Source of the DNA: Thioalkalivibrio sp. ALJ3
GTDB taxonomy: Bacteria; Pseudomonadota; Gammaproteobacteria; Ectothiorhodospirales; Ectothiorhodospiraceae
Reading direction: 5' to 3'
Assembly: GCF_000377205.1 (NCBI RefSeq)
Contig: NZ_KB897905.1
Location: 819,198-883,197, forward strand
Length of the DNA stretch: 64,000 nucleotides
Positions 8,315-17,243 of this stretch are shown in pieces. The notes under the pieces are model-generated. The model saw only the letters and a program-made list of their open reading frames with translations, was not told where the DNA came from and searched no databases. Position numbers and translations under genes: made by a program. Position 1 is the stretch's first letter, and each line of letters begins with the position of its first letter.

Positions 8315-8971
8315 TCAGAACTCGAAGGCGGGCTTCGGTTCGAAACCGACCAGCGGCTTTACGCGGGTTTCGAACAGGACGTCGTGGCGGACGCTGTCCT
8401 CGGTGGTGCGGGTGATCAGGTTGGCCTGCATGATCGGGCCGTCACCCATAATTACGAATAGCCGGCCACCGAGGGTCAGATAGCGCTCGAGGAAGTCGTT
8501 GTAGTCGGTCATCGCGCCGGTCAGCACGATCACATCATAGCGCTCGCGCGGAGGTGCCCACTCAGGGGTCACAGTGGCGGTGCGCAGGCTGGAGTTCTCC
8601 AGACCCAGGTCGACCAGTGTGTTGCGGGCATTCAGGCGTAACTCGTCGACGCGCTCGATGGATTCGACGTGCGCGGCCAGACGCGCCAGGCAGGCGGTGA
8701 CATAGCCGGATCCGGTGCCGATCTCCAGCACCGTCTCGGTCGGTTGTGCCGCGACAGCCTGCAACAGCCGTCCGATTACTACGGGTGGCAGGGTGTGCGC
8801 GCCGTGGCCCAGCGGGATCTCGGAATCCGCGTACGCCAGGGCCTTGTAGGCGTCTGGCATGAAACGCTCGCGCGGGAGCGTCTCCATCACGTCCAGCACG
8901 CGCATGTCCAGCACCTCCCAGGGGCGGACCTGCTGTTCGACCATGTTCAACCGGGCCTTGGCGAAATCCAT
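8315..8971 (-). CDS. Protein-L-isoaspartate O-methyltransferase family protein
   Basis: This 218-residue SAM methyltransferase has motif I VLEIGTGSGYVTACLA near residue 80 and the family N-terminus ARLNMVEQQVRPWEVLD. It also has the Pcm-type segment EIPLGHGAHTLPPVVIGRLL, where true Pcm has a conserved Ser/Thr-Gln-Pro loop. It belongs to the Pcm-like group found beside tolC rather than to canonical Pcm, so the repair activity on isoaspartate is unproven. The start at 8971 was chosen because the protein aligns from MDFAKARLNM; longer readings of this frame are antisense to cca. Confidence 0.85.
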   Translation of the reverse strand: MDFAKARLNMVEQQVRPWEVLDMRVLDVMETLPRERFMPDAYKALAYADSEIPLGHGAHTLPPVVIGRLLQAVAAQPTETVLEIGTGSGYVTACLARLAAHVESIERVDELRLNARNTLVDLGLENSSLRTATVTPEWAPPRERYDVIVLTGAMTDYNDFLERYLTLGGRLFVIMGDGPIMQANLITRTTEDSVRHDVLFETRVKPLVGFEPKPAFEF

Positions 8972-9036
8972 CGCGGTGTCCTCGAGTACATCAATAGCCG
9001 CGAAAGAGTACGTTCGCGCGCTCGTCCAGGCAAGTT

Positions 9037-9106
9037 GTAGGAGGCCAGCCCTCTGGCCGATGGGATGTTGATCAGGCCCCATTCGGCCAGAGGGCTGGCC
9101 TCCTAC
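9037..9106. repeat. REP doublet (GTAG-type palindrome)
   Basis: Two 24-base arms in perfect inversion (9037-9060 and 9083-9106) begin and end with GTAGGAGG/CCTCCTAC, enclosing a 22-nt loop. The GTAG head followed by a GC-rich stem is the form of REP sequences spread by RAYT transposases in gammaproteobacteria (established knowledge). The right arm supplies the TAG stop codon of cca. No RAYT gene is in the window. Confidence 0.85.
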
Positions 9107-10335
9107 GGGTTCGGGGCGGTGTGCAGGGCATCCTCGATCGCCCGGATACGTTCGCGCTCCAGGGCCTCGCCAAGGGCCTTGCCCTTGTGTCCTTCGGCCA
9201 TCAGGGGCTGTATGTCGACCCCCTGTGCGGCGGCCACGGCGCGGCGTACTGCATTGGCCTGCGGATAGGGCTTGTCCTCCCAGCCGGTGCGGCCGCGAAA
9301 ATCCGCCTCCACCGCGAGCAGGAAGGGCTCGACGTTCTCCGGCCGACGCAGGGCATCCAGTCCGTCCACCAGTTTCATCACCGTCTTCGGGCGCAGGTCG
9401 AAGACCCGGTGCACCAGTCCGTGGTAGCGCGCGACCCGTACTGCCAGATCGCGGTAGCGGTTGGGGATGCGCAGGCGCTCGGCCAGCGCGCGGATCAGCA
9501 CGACCCCGCGCTCCTCGTGGCCGTGGTGGCTGGGCAGGATCTCGGGGTCGGTATTGCCCTTGCCGAGGTCGTGGACCAGCGCGGCGAAGCGGACCTCCGG
9601 GGCCTCGGACAGGCGGGTGGCCTGGTCCAGCACCATCAGGGTATGCACGCCGGTGTCGATCTCCGGGTGATAGCGCGCCGGCTGCGGGACACCAAACAGG
9701 CATTCGACCTCGGGAAACAGTCGGCCCAGCGCCCCGGCCTCGCGCAGTACCTCGATGAAGCGGCGTGGGGCGGGGCTTTTCAGGGCCTTTTCGCACTCGG
9801 CCCAGACCCGTTCGGGTACCAGCGCATCGACCTCCCCGGAGGTGACCAGCTCGCGCATCAGCTCCCGCGTGTCGTCGGCGACCCGAAAACCCCACGGCTC
9901 CAGCTGCGCGGCAAAGCGCGCCACGCGCAGCAGCCGCACGGGGTCCTCGGAAAAAGCGGGGGAGACATGGCGCAGCAGGCGTGCCTTCAGGTCGGCCTGC
10001 CCGTTGTAGGGGTCGATCAGGTGGCCGTCGGTGTCCTCCGCCATCGCGTTAATGGTGAGGTCACGGCGCTCGAGGTCGTCTTCCAGCGGGACCTCGGGCG
10101 AGGCGTTGAACTGGAAACCGTGGTAGCCGCGCGCGGTCTTGCGCTCGGTGCGCGCCAGCGCGTATTCCTCGTGCGTATCGGGGTGCAGAAAGACCGGGAA
10201 GTCGCGTCCCACCGGGCGGAAACCGGCGGCCTCCATCGCCTCCGGCGTGGCGCCGACCACCACGTAGTCGCGTTCGTGCACCGGGCGCCCCAGCAGCCGG
10301 TCGCGCACCGCGCCCCCGACGAGATAGGTCTGCAT
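9103..10335 (-). CDS. cca: CCA tRNA nucleotidyltransferase
   Basis: This 410-residue class II enzyme adds or repairs the tRNA 3' CCA. The N-terminus [19 protein letters not shown] gives the nucleotide-binding GGAVRD, followed by the acidic DYVVVG and the [10 protein letters not shown] motif. An HD phosphohydrolase segment ([11 protein letters not shown] with HHGHEERGV) is present as in E. coli Cca. The ATG at 10333-10335 was chosen because homologues start at MQTYLVGG. The stop codon lies inside the right arm of the REP doublet. Confidence 0.95.
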   Translation of the reverse strand: MQTYLVGGAVRDRLLGRPVHERDYVVVGATPEAMEAAGFRPVGRDFPVFLHPDTHEEYALARTERKTARGYHGFQFNASPEVPLEDDLERRDLTINAMAEDTDGHLIDPYNGQADLKARLLRHVSPAFSEDPVRLLRVARFAAQLEPWGFRVADDTRELMRELVTSGEVDALVPERVWAECEKALKSPAPRRFIEVLREAGALGRLFPEVECLFGVPQPARYHPEIDTGVHTLMVLDQATRLSEAPEVRFAALVHDLGKGNTDPEILPSHHGHEERGVVLIRALAERLRIPNRYRDLAVRVARYHGLVHRVFDLRPKTVMKLVDGLDALRRPENVEPFLLAVEADFRGRTGWEDKPYPQANAVRRAVAAAQGVDIQPLMAEGHKGKALGEALERERIRAIEDALHTAPNP

Positions 10336-10351
10336 GGCGCTCGCGCGGCCG

Positions 10352-11314
10352 CTAGCCGCGATCGACCTCGCGCGTATGGGTACGCAGGGCCTGCTTGCGC
10401 GCCTCGAGGCCGCCACCGAGATACTCCGGTGCGATCGACTCGAGCCGTGTCGGGCAGGGCAGGCGGGAATCGCCTTCGCAGACGCTGTCGATGGTCAGCG
10501 AGGCGAAGTTGTCACGCGACAGCGGCTTGCCGGGCACGAACTCGAACACGCTGGCCTGCAGTTTGCCGGCCCAGTCGGGCAGCGCGATGACCGGGCGGCG
10601 ATGGCCGATCAGACGGCCGACATAGCGCACCAGTTCTTCCAGGCTGTAGGTCTGCGGGCCGCATAGCTCAAAGCCCTCGCCGAAGGTCTCGGGGTTGTCC
10701 AGGGCATCCACGAAATGCTCGGCGACGTCGCCCACGTAGACGGGCGCGAATTTCGCATCCGCGCGCGCCAGCGGCATGACCGGCGAGATCTTCAGCAGGG
10801 TAGCGAAGCGGTTCAGGAGGGAGTCATCGCGTCCGAAGATCACCGAGGGGCGAAACACCGTGACCGGGAAGGCCTCGCAGGCGAGCGCCAGCTGTTCCGC
10901 CTCGCCCTTGGTCCGCAGGTAGTGGCTCGGCGGATTCTCCATGTCGGCGTTCAGCGCGCTCATCTGCAGGAAGCGGCGGACCCCGCAGCTTTCGGCGGCC
11001 GCCAGAGCCTTTTGTGTCAGCTCCACATGTGCGGCGCGAAAGCCGGAGCCGTTGCGTCCGCGCTCGTTCAGGATGCCGACGAGGTTGATCACCGCGTCTT
11101 GTCCGGCGAAGACGCGTTCCAGCGTGGCCGGGTCGTGGGCGCTGCCCTCGATCAGATCGACCTCGGGGTTCACCAGCAGGTCACGGTGGCGGTGCGGGCG
11201 GCGCGACAGTACGCGCACGCGGATACCGCGGTCGATCAGGCGGCGGATGATCTGATGGCCGACAAAGCCGGTGCCGCCGAGCAGGCAGACAGAGCGAATC
11301 GAATCAATCGACAT
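10352..11314 (-). CDS. NDUFA9-like NAD(P)-binding Rossmann protein
   Basis: This 320-residue extended-SDR protein has the dinucleotide motif [16 protein letters not shown] near residue 11. The SDR-like active-site segment is degenerate ([22 protein letters not shown] retains a YxxxK). It matches the complex I NDUFA9 / NmrA-like group of epimerase relatives. A role in respiratory complex assembly or as a redox sensor is inferred from the family only. It lies 16 bp upstream of cca. Confidence 0.82.
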   Translation of the reverse strand: MSIDSIRSVCLLGGTGFVGHQIIRRLIDRGIRVRVLSRRPHRHRDLLVNPEVDLIEGSAHDPATLERVFAGQDAVINLVGILNERGRNGSGFRAAHVELTQKALAAAESCGVRRFLQMSALNADMENPPSHYLRTKGEAEQLALACEAFPVTVFRPSVIFGRDDSLLNRFATLLKISPVMPLARADAKFAPVYVGDVAEHFVDALDNPETFGEGFELCGPQTYSLEELVRYVGRLIGHRRPVIALPDWAGKLQASVFEFVPGKPLSRDNFASLTIDSVCEGDSRLPCPTRLESIAPEYLGGGLEARKQALRTHTREVDRG

Positions 11315-11392
11315 GGTCCCAAGGTCCTTCCGAAAGCCAGTGGGGGTGGTCTTATACTCGGGTGACTGTCAATCTTCAAACCGGGTTCCGTC

Positions 11393-11677
11393 AGGGAAAC
11401 ACTGATCAATGTACTCACTCGCGTTGGCACCCCAGGTTTTCCGAGACAAGGCGCGCCGTGCAGCGGGTAGTGGTTCTACCCGCAAGCGGCGCAACGCAGG
11501 ATCGGGGAACCTGGGGTGCCAACCCCGAAGGGGCTCGGCCGCCCGTTGTTATCGAAAACGGGCGTGGGAACGGCGTTGCGGTTCCCTTGTGCAGAATGAC
11601 TGCACGGCAGTTACCGCGCCTTGTTCTCACGCAATAGCGACGAAGCAGCGAGCGTGTACATTGATCAGTGTTTCCCT
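11393..11677 (+). mobile_element. MITE-like inverted-repeat element, copy 1
   Basis: This 285-bp non-coding element starts with AGGGAAACACTGATCAATGT and ends with its inverse. Inside is a perfect 16-bp inverted repeat (11423-11438 and 11508-11523, GGCACCCCAGG core), and the right half carries GCAGAATGACTGC-type small hairpins. It fills most of the 384-bp gap between the NDUFA9-like gene and the aldehyde dehydrogenase gene, ending 21 bp before the latter's ATG. Open frames through it are not gene-like. Confidence 0.85.
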
Positions 11678-11698
11678 TGTTCATTCCGAGGCCTCGAC

Positions 11699-13066
11699 AT
11701 GACCGACCTGACCGCGATCAATCCCGCCACTGGCGAAACCCTGGCCCAGTACCCGCGCATGGGTCCCGAGGCCCTGGAGGCCGCGCTGGCCCGGGCGGCC
11801 AGCGCTCAGCAGGACTGGGCGGCGCATCCGGCATCGGTACGGGCTCAGTGTCTGCGCGACCTGGCCACTGTGTTGCGTGATCAGCGCGAGGTGCTGGCGC
11901 GCACCGCCACGCAGGAGATGGGCAAACGCCTGATCGAGGCGCGCGCCGAGGTCGACAAGTGCGCGAATGCCTGCGAGTACTACGCCGACCGCGGGCCGGA
12001 CTTTCTCCAGGACACGATGATCGCCTCGGACGCGAGCCGCTCCTTCATCGCCTGGCAGCCGTTGGGTACCGTCCTGCTGGTCATGCCCTGGAACTTCCCC
12101 TACTGGCAGGCGTTTCGTCAGGCACTCCCGGCGACCCTGGCCGGCAACACCGTGCTGCTCAAGCATGCCTCCAATGTCCCCGGCTGCGCGGAGCATCTGG
12201 GGCGTGTGTTCACTGAAGCCGGTATGCCCGAGGGCGTGTTCCAGAACCTGCCGGTGGGGTCGGACGCGGTGGAAGGCATCATCGCCGACGCCCGCGTGCA
12301 GGGTGTGAGCCTGACGGGGTCGGAGCGCGCTGGGCGCGCGGTGGGCGCGGCCGCCGGCAAGGCACTCAAGACCTCGGTACTGGAACTGGGCGGCTCGGAT
12401 GCCTTTGTCGTGCTGGCGGACGCCGATCTCGACCACACCGTCGAACAGGCGGTGCGCGGGCGTTTCCAGAACAACGGCGAGACCTGCATCGCCGCCAAGC
12501 GCTTCATCGTCGAGGAATCGATCGCGGACGCCTTTGTCGAGCGATTCCGGACGGCCATCGAGGCGCTGGTAATCGGCGATCCGATGAGCGACGACACGAA
12601 TATCGGGCCGCTGGCGCGCGGCGACCTGCGCGACGAACTGCACGACCAGGTCAGGCGTACGGTCAACGCCGGCGCGCGGCTCGTGAGCGGCGGCGAGTCG
12701 CTGGATCGCGCGGGTTTCTTCTATCCGCCCACGCTGCTGGACGCGGTCGAGCCGGGCATGCCCGCCTTCGACGAGGAGACCTTCGGCCCGGTGGCCGCGG
12801 TGACCCGGGCGCGTAACGCCGATCACGCGGTTACCCTCGCCAACCGCTCGCGTTTCGGCCTGGGCGGCAGTGTCTGGACCGCCGACCCGGTCCGTGGCGA
12901 GGCTCTGGCCCGGCGCCTGGAATGCGGCTGCGCCTTCGTCAACGGCATCGTCAAGAGCGATCCGCGCCTGCCCTTCGGCGGGGTCAAGGACTCCGGTTAC
13001 GGCCGCGAACTCTCCGAGCTCGGCATCCGCGAGTTCCAGAACGCCAAGACCATCTGGGTGGGCTAG
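11699..13066 (+). CDS. NAD(P)-dependent aldehyde dehydrogenase, succinate-semialdehyde type
   Basis: This 455-residue ALDH has the cofactor segment MPWNFPYWQAFRQALPATLA, the glutamate motif LELGGSDAFVV and the catalytic cysteine in NNGETCIAAKRF. The compact length and ISxxP-like start resemble the Sad/YneI branch of succinate-semialdehyde dehydrogenases; substrate assignment is by family only. The ATG at 11699 follows a GAGG site. The frame is open further upstream, but that part lies in the repeat element. Confidence 0.88.
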   Translation: MTDLTAINPATGETLAQYPRMGPEALEAALARAASAQQDWAAHPASVRAQCLRDLATVLRDQREVLARTATQEMGKRLIEARAEVDKCANACEYYADRGPDFLQDTMIASDASRSFIAWQPLGTVLLVMPWNFPYWQAFRQALPATLAGNTVLLKHASNVPGCAEHLGRVFTEAGMPEGVFQNLPVGSDAVEGIIADARVQGVSLTGSERAGRAVGAAAGKALKTSVLELGGSDAFVVLADADLDHTVEQAVRGRFQNNGETCIAAKRFIVEESIADAFVERFRTAIEALVIGDPMSDDTNIGPLARGDLRDELHDQVRRTVNAGARLVSGGESLDRAGFFYPPTLLDAVEPGMPAFDEETFGPVAAVTRARNADHAVTLANRSRFGLGGSVWTADPVRGEALARRLECGCAFVNGIVKSDPRLPFGGVKDSGYGRELSELGIREFQNAKTIWVG

Positions 13067-13098
13067 AGCCCCTCGGATCACTGATGCCGTCTGGGCCG

Positions 13099-13512
13099 TT
13101 AGTGTGCAGCGGCCCGCCGTGGTCTGGCGCGGTACAGGCCGAGTTCCAGGCGGCTGTGGCGGTCGGCGTGATCGCGCTTTTCCAGGATGCGGGCCACCAG
13201 GGGCTCGTCGCGGTCCAGTAGCTCGGCGGCCAGGCTGTTCCGATCACGCGGCAGGTAACCAAGTTGATGGTCGACCCAGTCGATGGCGACGGCCTTGTCA
13301 TCGTGCGGGTTCAGCCGTTCCCGGCGCAGGGTCAGGGCCTGGCCGCGCTTCAGCGCGTTCCACAGCTTCGGGGCGTCGTGGTGGCGGAAGCCGGCTAGCG
13401 GGATGGTCTGCAGCAGTTCCTCGGTGGTCGCGGTCGCGCTGTAGCGCCCGCGTTTGGCGTAGTAGCCGCGTAGGGTGGGGATCGGGCGGGCTTGCTGGGT
13501 CTTGTTGGGCAT
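13099..13512 (-). CDS. HIRAN-domain protein
   Basis: This 137-residue protein is almost entirely a HIRAN domain: LAGFRHHDAPKLWNALK, then LTLRRERLNPHDDKAVAI and QLGYLPRDRNSLAAELLD. HIRAN domains bind single-stranded DNA ends in HLTF-type proteins. Stand-alone bacterial versions have no settled role. The ATG at 13510-13512 has GGAGTCCGAG just upstream, which decided the start; the frame is open further. It is downstream of the ATP-grasp gene on the same strand. Confidence 0.85.
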   Translation of the reverse strand: MPNKTQQARPIPTLRGYYAKRGRYSATATTEELLQTIPLAGFRHHDAPKLWNALKRGQALTLRRERLNPHDDKAVAIDWVDHQLGYLPRDRNSLAAELLDRDEPLVARILEKRDHADRHSRLELGLYRARPRRAAAH

Positions 13513-13559
13513 CTCGGACTCCGTTCTTGTCTGTATCAGGAGTCCGTTGTAGCACCGGG

Positions 13560-13582
13560 GGTGGCTCACAGAATGAGCCACC
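13560..13582. other. Intergenic hairpin between HIRAN and ATP-grasp genes
   Basis: GGTGGCTCA (13560-13568) and TGAGCCACC (13574-13582) form a 9-bp perfect stem with a 5-nt loop. No T-run follows on either strand, so it is not a typical intrinsic terminator; it may be an mRNA processing or stability hairpin. Confidence 0.4.
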
Positions 13583-13602
13583 GGGCCTGAGGGCGTTCTC
13601 GC

Positions 13603-14787
13603 TCAGGCGGGTTTGGGCCGCGGCTTGGCGGTAATGGGGGCCTTGACCTTGTTGCCGGGTGGGTCTTGCAGAAGAGGGGTTGCGGGGGCAGGGCGTTGTT
13701 CCGGCGGACGCCAGAGGTCCTCCCAGTCGAGGCCGGTGAAACAGGGGCCCATGGCGGCCTCGGCGAAGGTAATCGCCGGCAATCGTGCATTCCACTCGAG
13801 CAGGCGAACCTCGCCCTGGCGGCTGATGGCGACATCCCAGCCGATGCAGCCGACATGGGGGATCCGGTTGTGGAGTTTCTCCACGACCGAGACGGCCTCA
13901 CGGAAGGCGGGGACCTCGAGACCCGCGAACATGATGCCGGATACGGGGTGGCGTTCTGTCTCGGTCCAGTCAGGGAGATAGCCGAAGGCGCCCAGACGTC
14001 CGGTATCGACCGAGACGGGGATGTACAGTTCTTCCAGCTCCCCCGTGGCATGATTCAGCGGAATACAGAAGTCGGCCGCCTGTGGAGCGTGCTGGTTGGG
14101 GTCGATACCCGTGCGCAGGAACGCGGCGCGGGCGCGAGCCTGGCCATCGGGATGCAGGACGGTGGTAATGCGCAGGGTGGTCACAAACCCGGGGGCAATC
14201 TGGTCGAACAGTTCATGCTGGACTACAAACTCCTGCAGGGTGCCGTCGGGCAGTGTGCGCAGACGTTCACGGTCCAGTGAACGGGCGTCCAGAAGCATCA
14301 CCCCGCTGCTCTCGCGGCCACCGTCGGGTTTGAAGACGACACGACTGGAATGGCGAAACAGCGTGCGCTCCCAGGCGTCGTCCGGGATCGGGCGAAAGGA
14401 TGGCGACATCAGCCGACCGTTCATCACGTGGGCGCGATCGGGAAAGTGAGGACTGCGAAAGAGATGCCGCGATAGCGAGCGGACGCTGGAGATCTGACCC
14501 GCCTTGCGGTTGATGGTCGGCAATACCACCTGGCTGTAGTAGTTGCCGGGAATCCATCCCTCGCGAAATTCTCCGGCCACGGCCGCGTACACCTGAAGCC
14601 AGTCGGCATAGCCGCCCCAGCCGAGCACTTCAGTCGCATATTCCTGCGTCTGGCGGCGGACGGCCCGGGGCAAGCGACCCTTTTGTCGCTCGATCGGTCG
14701 CAGCAATTTCATCGCTTCCTTGCGATGTACCTGGTAAAGCCGATAGCGGCCATAGCGCCTTTTTATTGATCGATATGCGCGCCACAT
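13603..14787 (-). CDS. ATP-grasp protein, sugar-transfer-associated type
   Basis: This 394-residue protein has an ATP-grasp core with VVFKPDGGRESSGVMLLD as nucleotide-binding segment and GCIGWDVAISRQGEVRLLEWNAR as the metal-binding end (E and N of LLEWNAR). This matches the sugar-transfer-associated ATP-grasp family seen near polysaccharide genes, where substrates are unknown. The C-terminal 45 residues are Pro/Ala/Lys rich and probably disordered. There are no glycan genes nearby. Confidence 0.8.
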   Translation of the reverse strand: MWRAYRSIKRRYGRYRLYQVHRKEAMKLLRPIERQKGRLPRAVRRQTQEYATEVLGWGGYADWLQVYAAVAGEFREGWIPGNYYSQVVLPTINRKAGQISSVRSLSRHLFRSPHFPDRAHVMNGRLMSPSFRPIPDDAWERTLFRHSSRVVFKPDGGRESSGVMLLDARSLDRERLRTLPDGTLQEFVVQHELFDQIAPGFVTTLRITTVLHPDGQARARAAFLRTGIDPNQHAPQAADFCIPLNHATGELEELYIPVSVDTGRLGAFGYLPDWTETERHPVSGIMFAGLEVPAFREAVSVVEKLHNRIPHVGCIGWDVAISRQGEVRLLEWNARLPAITFAEAAMGPCFTGLDWEDLWRPPEQRPAPATPLLQDPPGNKVKAPITAKPRPKPA

Positions 14788-14974
14788 CCCTGAGGTTCCT
14801 CCCCCTTTGTTAGATGCTGTCCACGTGTATTTCGAATGCTAGGGATCGTGGCGGAGGTAGAGAAGCAGCTGGATGAACGAAAGTTCACAAAACTTCCTTG
14901 CCGCTCGCGGGCATGCTTCCGTTTTGTGACTTCGCATGCGCGGCGCCGGTCTGGTGATTGCGCAGCGTCGGCTC

Positions 14975-15934
14975 TTACGGGTACTGGCGGGCCGCTTCCC
15001 TGAGGGCCGAGGCGACGCGCATGCGCAGGCTGGCGGGGGCGAGCACCTCGACGCCGGGCCCATGGCGAAGGATCTCCTGGATCAGTTCGGTCGGGTCGGC
15101 ATAGGGGATTCGCAGGCGGTAGGCCTCGCCCTCGTATTCGCCGATCTGGTCCGGATGCCAGGTCTCGTCGGCGACCCAGCGCGCGTGTTCCGGGGTGAAG
15201 CGCAGCTCGGCCCATTCCCGTGCCGGGCCGGTAAAGATACCGAAGGCCGAGCCGGTGTGGGCGTCCAGCGTGGCCTCGTCGATGTCGCGATAGGTGCCCT
15301 CGGCCAGGGCTGTCGAACGGATGCGTTCCAGGGCAAAGGTGCGCAGGTCCTGTGCCTGCTCGCACCAGGCAATCAGATACCAGTTGTCGCGGTAATAAAG
15401 CAGGCGCTGTGGATGCACGACGCGCTGGGTCGCGGTGTCGCGGGCGCGACCGTGGTACTCGATCGCGATCGGCTGCTCGTCCAGCGTGGCGGTGGCCACG
15501 GCCTGAAAGCCCTCGCTGCGGCCGCCGCGCTGCGCCAGCGGCTGGATGCGGATGCGGCGGCGCACGGCGTCCGGCTGGTGCCCGCCGCTGGCAAGCAAGT
15601 CGCGAATGCGGTCCTTCAGCGGGCCCAGTGTGGGCGCCAGCAGACCCGGCTGCACATCCTCCAGCAACTGCTCCATGGTCAGAAGCGCCAGCAACTCGGA
15701 CTCGTTGAACCACAGCCCGGGCAGTTCGAAGGCCGGGGCGTCCTGCTCGTATCGGTAGCCGTTGGTCTGCGGGTCGTATTCGATCGGCGCCTGCATGAAA
15801 TCGCGCATGTACTCGATGTCACGCTTGATCGTGGCGCGCGAGACCTCGAGCCGTTCCATCAGGTCCGCCAGCGACGGCGGGCGCCGCGCTTGCAGCAGAC
15901 GGTGCAGATGAAAGATGCGTTCGGCGCGGTTCAC
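14975..15934 (-). CDS. WYL-domain transcriptional regulator
   Basis: This 319-residue protein has an N-terminal winged helix (RAERIFHLHRLLQ to SRATIKRDIEYMRD, about residues 1-55). A WYL ligand-binding domain spans about residues 140-230 (PQRLLYYRDNWYLIAWCEQ), and a C-terminal WCX extension follows. Related proteins (YafY, and CapW/BrxR of defence islands) act as ligand-responsive regulators. No defence genes are adjacent. The start is a GTG 4 nt after the stop of the upstream gene, suggesting translational coupling. The 187-bp region beyond its 3' end (14788-14974) shows nothing recognisable. Confidence 0.85.
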   Translation of the reverse strand: MNRAERIFHLHRLLQARRPPSLADLMERLEVSRATIKRDIEYMRDFMQAPIEYDPQTNGYRYEQDAPAFELPGLWFNESELLALLTMEQLLEDVQPGLLAPTLGPLKDRIRDLLASGGHQPDAVRRRIRIQPLAQRGGRSEGFQAVATATLDEQPIAIEYHGRARDTATQRVVHPQRLLYYRDNWYLIAWCEQAQDLRTFALERIRSTALAEGTYRDIDEATLDAHTGSAFGIFTGPAREWAELRFTPEHARWVADETWHPDQIGEYEGEAYRLRIPYADPTELIQEILRHGPGVEVLAPASLRMRVASALREAARQYP

Positions 15935-15938
15935 CGGA

Positions 15939-16391
15939 TCAGTAGGGGGAAGGGCATTTCCGGAACGCTAAGCGCAACGGTGGTCGTTGCGCAATATCGA
16001 GAGCCTCGTGGTGGATCGGAACGCGTCGGGTAGAGCCAATGAGCTGGAGGTTTCGGGGCCGGCCGTCGGGCTGGTTTGGTGCTTTACTGCTCGCGAGCTG
16101 TTCGAGCGGGCACTGGGATGTCGCCGAGGCTTCGCACTGCGAGACGTGCGGCCGATCACGTCGGCAGACGGTCAGCCCTTCCAGGCATGCTTCCAGCATG
16201 AGCTCCCGAATCGTTTCATGTTCGGACTCCCGGGAGCGTGGTCCGCAGCATTCATCCGGTGCGATCGTGCCGGATTCGAACAGGTGGTGCAGATCTTCTC
16301 CCTGCCATTCGGCGATGACGCGGCGTGAGGCGCTGTCGACGATCCGCAGCGAAGGGTGGGTGCGTTCCAGCCAGGCGTCCAGTGTGAACAT
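15939..16391 (-). CDS. Unknown protein behind a Fur-type box
   Basis: The 150-residue product is not recognised. Residues 1-77 look like a compact domain (MFTLDAWLERTHPSLRIVD, then VIAEWQGEDLHHLFESG and IRELMLEACLEGL). The remaining part is Pro/Arg/Ser rich and unlike a folded domain, so a 3' frameshift is possible. The start is firmly set by AGGAGGT six bases upstream of the ATG. A Fur-like box lies 17 bp further up. The stop is 4 nt before the WYL regulator start, so the two probably form one iron-responsive transcript. Confidence 0.6.
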   Translation of the reverse strand: MFTLDAWLERTHPSLRIVDSASRRVIAEWQGEDLHHLFESGTIAPDECCGPRSRESEHETIRELMLEACLEGLTVCRRDRPHVSQCEASATSQCPLEQLASSKAPNQPDGRPRNLQLIGSTRRVPIHHEALDIAQRPPLRLAFRKCPSPY

Positions 16392-16407
16392 TCGAGACCT
16401 CCTAAAG

Positions 16408-16429
16408 TAAATGAGAATCGTTCGTAATT
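16408..16429 (-). promoter_or_regulatory. Fur-like operator upstream of the unknown gene
   Basis: The sequence TAAATGAGAATCGTTCGTAA shares the ATGAGAATC half of bacterial Fur boxes; the second half is degenerate. It lies just upstream of the AGGAGGT ribosome site of the gene starting at 16391. It differs clearly from the AATGTTAT-type Zur boxes in this window and resembles the box at 20178-20196. Confidence 0.55.
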
Positions 16430-16595
16430 GGAGGTTGAAGAAAGACAGTGCACGGGTCAAGTGGCTTTCCGGGTTTTTGTGAAAAATTCAGATCCGCCTC
16501 CTGGGTTGCCAAGGGAGAGATGCTGCGGCTCCTGCCGCTCGCACCCAGGAGGTTGTTTCAGTGGGGCAGGCCCCGCGCGATACCGGAGACAAGCG

Positions 16596-17243
16596 TTATG
16601 GATAGTCCAGACGGAGCGCGAGGCGGCGCTGTCCGGGGGGAATGGGAGGCGATCGATGCACCGCGCCGCGCCCATTTTCCGACGCGTAGCGTTTGCCCTT
16701 CATCAGGATGGCCTGTCCGGCTTCGGTGGTTAACGGGGGGCGCCCGCCTAGCACGCCCTCGTTGTCGTTCTATTGCAGTCGTTCGCGGTTCAGGTGTCGC
16801 TCGTCCGCGTACTCGGTGCCGGGCCCGACGTAGGTGCACAACATGCGAAGGACATTGTTGTCCACATGGAACAAAGGGCAGGGCTGGTGATCGAGGACTT
16901 CGAGCTGAATCCTGACGCTGACCGCGCTCGCAACGATGGCGAATGCATGGGCGAGATGTTCAATGTCCCGGCCCAGCAGATGGACCTGGAATGGGGGCTG
17001 TCCGGTGGCTTCCAGGAGCCGGAGCCGTACCTGGTCGGGACGGCAGCGGGTATCCAGCAGCATACCCGGCTCGGTGCTGGCCAGGGCTTCCGACTGAGTT
17101 GACAGGGCTGGGCCCAGAGATCGCCTCCAGATCAGGGCATTGACCTCTTCACGGTGGATGCCCAGGAGCTCCCGGGCCTGGTCGACGAAGCGGTGACGGC
17201 TGGAAGGCCCTGGGCGATTCGCGGGTTGATTCTCCGGACTCAT
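16596..17243 (-). pseudogene. DUF1826 protein interrupted by an in-frame amber codon
   Basis: The frame starts with an ATG overlapping the COG0523 GTPase stop (ATGA) and runs MSPENQPANR to CPLFHVDNNVLRMLCTYVG and GPGTEYADERHLNRERLQ. A TAG lies at 16770-16772. In the same frame, without any shift, the family's C-terminal part continues for 57 codons (AILMKGKRYASENGRGAVHR, then SPP and RRLALRLD) to TAA at 16596-16598. DUF1826 proteins are often neighbours of COG0523 GTPases in zinc regulons; their function is unknown. A point mutation from TGG or CAG would explain the TAG. Readthrough is possible but unsupported. Confidence 0.8.

Noticed and set aside
8972..9895. N-terminal extension of the Pcm-like protein over 300 residues
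   Set aside because: The extension is antisense to cca and lacks conserved sequence; homology starts at MDFAKARLNM.
11362..11702. Open frames through MITE-like copy 1, and similar frames in copies 2 and 3
   Set aside because: The frames are not conserved between copies, lack ribosome sites and run through palindromes; they are by-products of high GC.
14975..15934. WYL regulator as marker of a defence island
   Set aside because: Neighbouring genes (ATP-grasp, HIRAN, zinc regulon) do not form a recognised defence system.
16770..16772. TAG in the DUF1826 gene as a pyrrolysine codon
   Set aside because: No pyl genes are visible and TAG is used as an ordinary stop by several genes here (for example the third pilus ATPase gene and the RimK-like ligase), so a mutation is the simpler reading.
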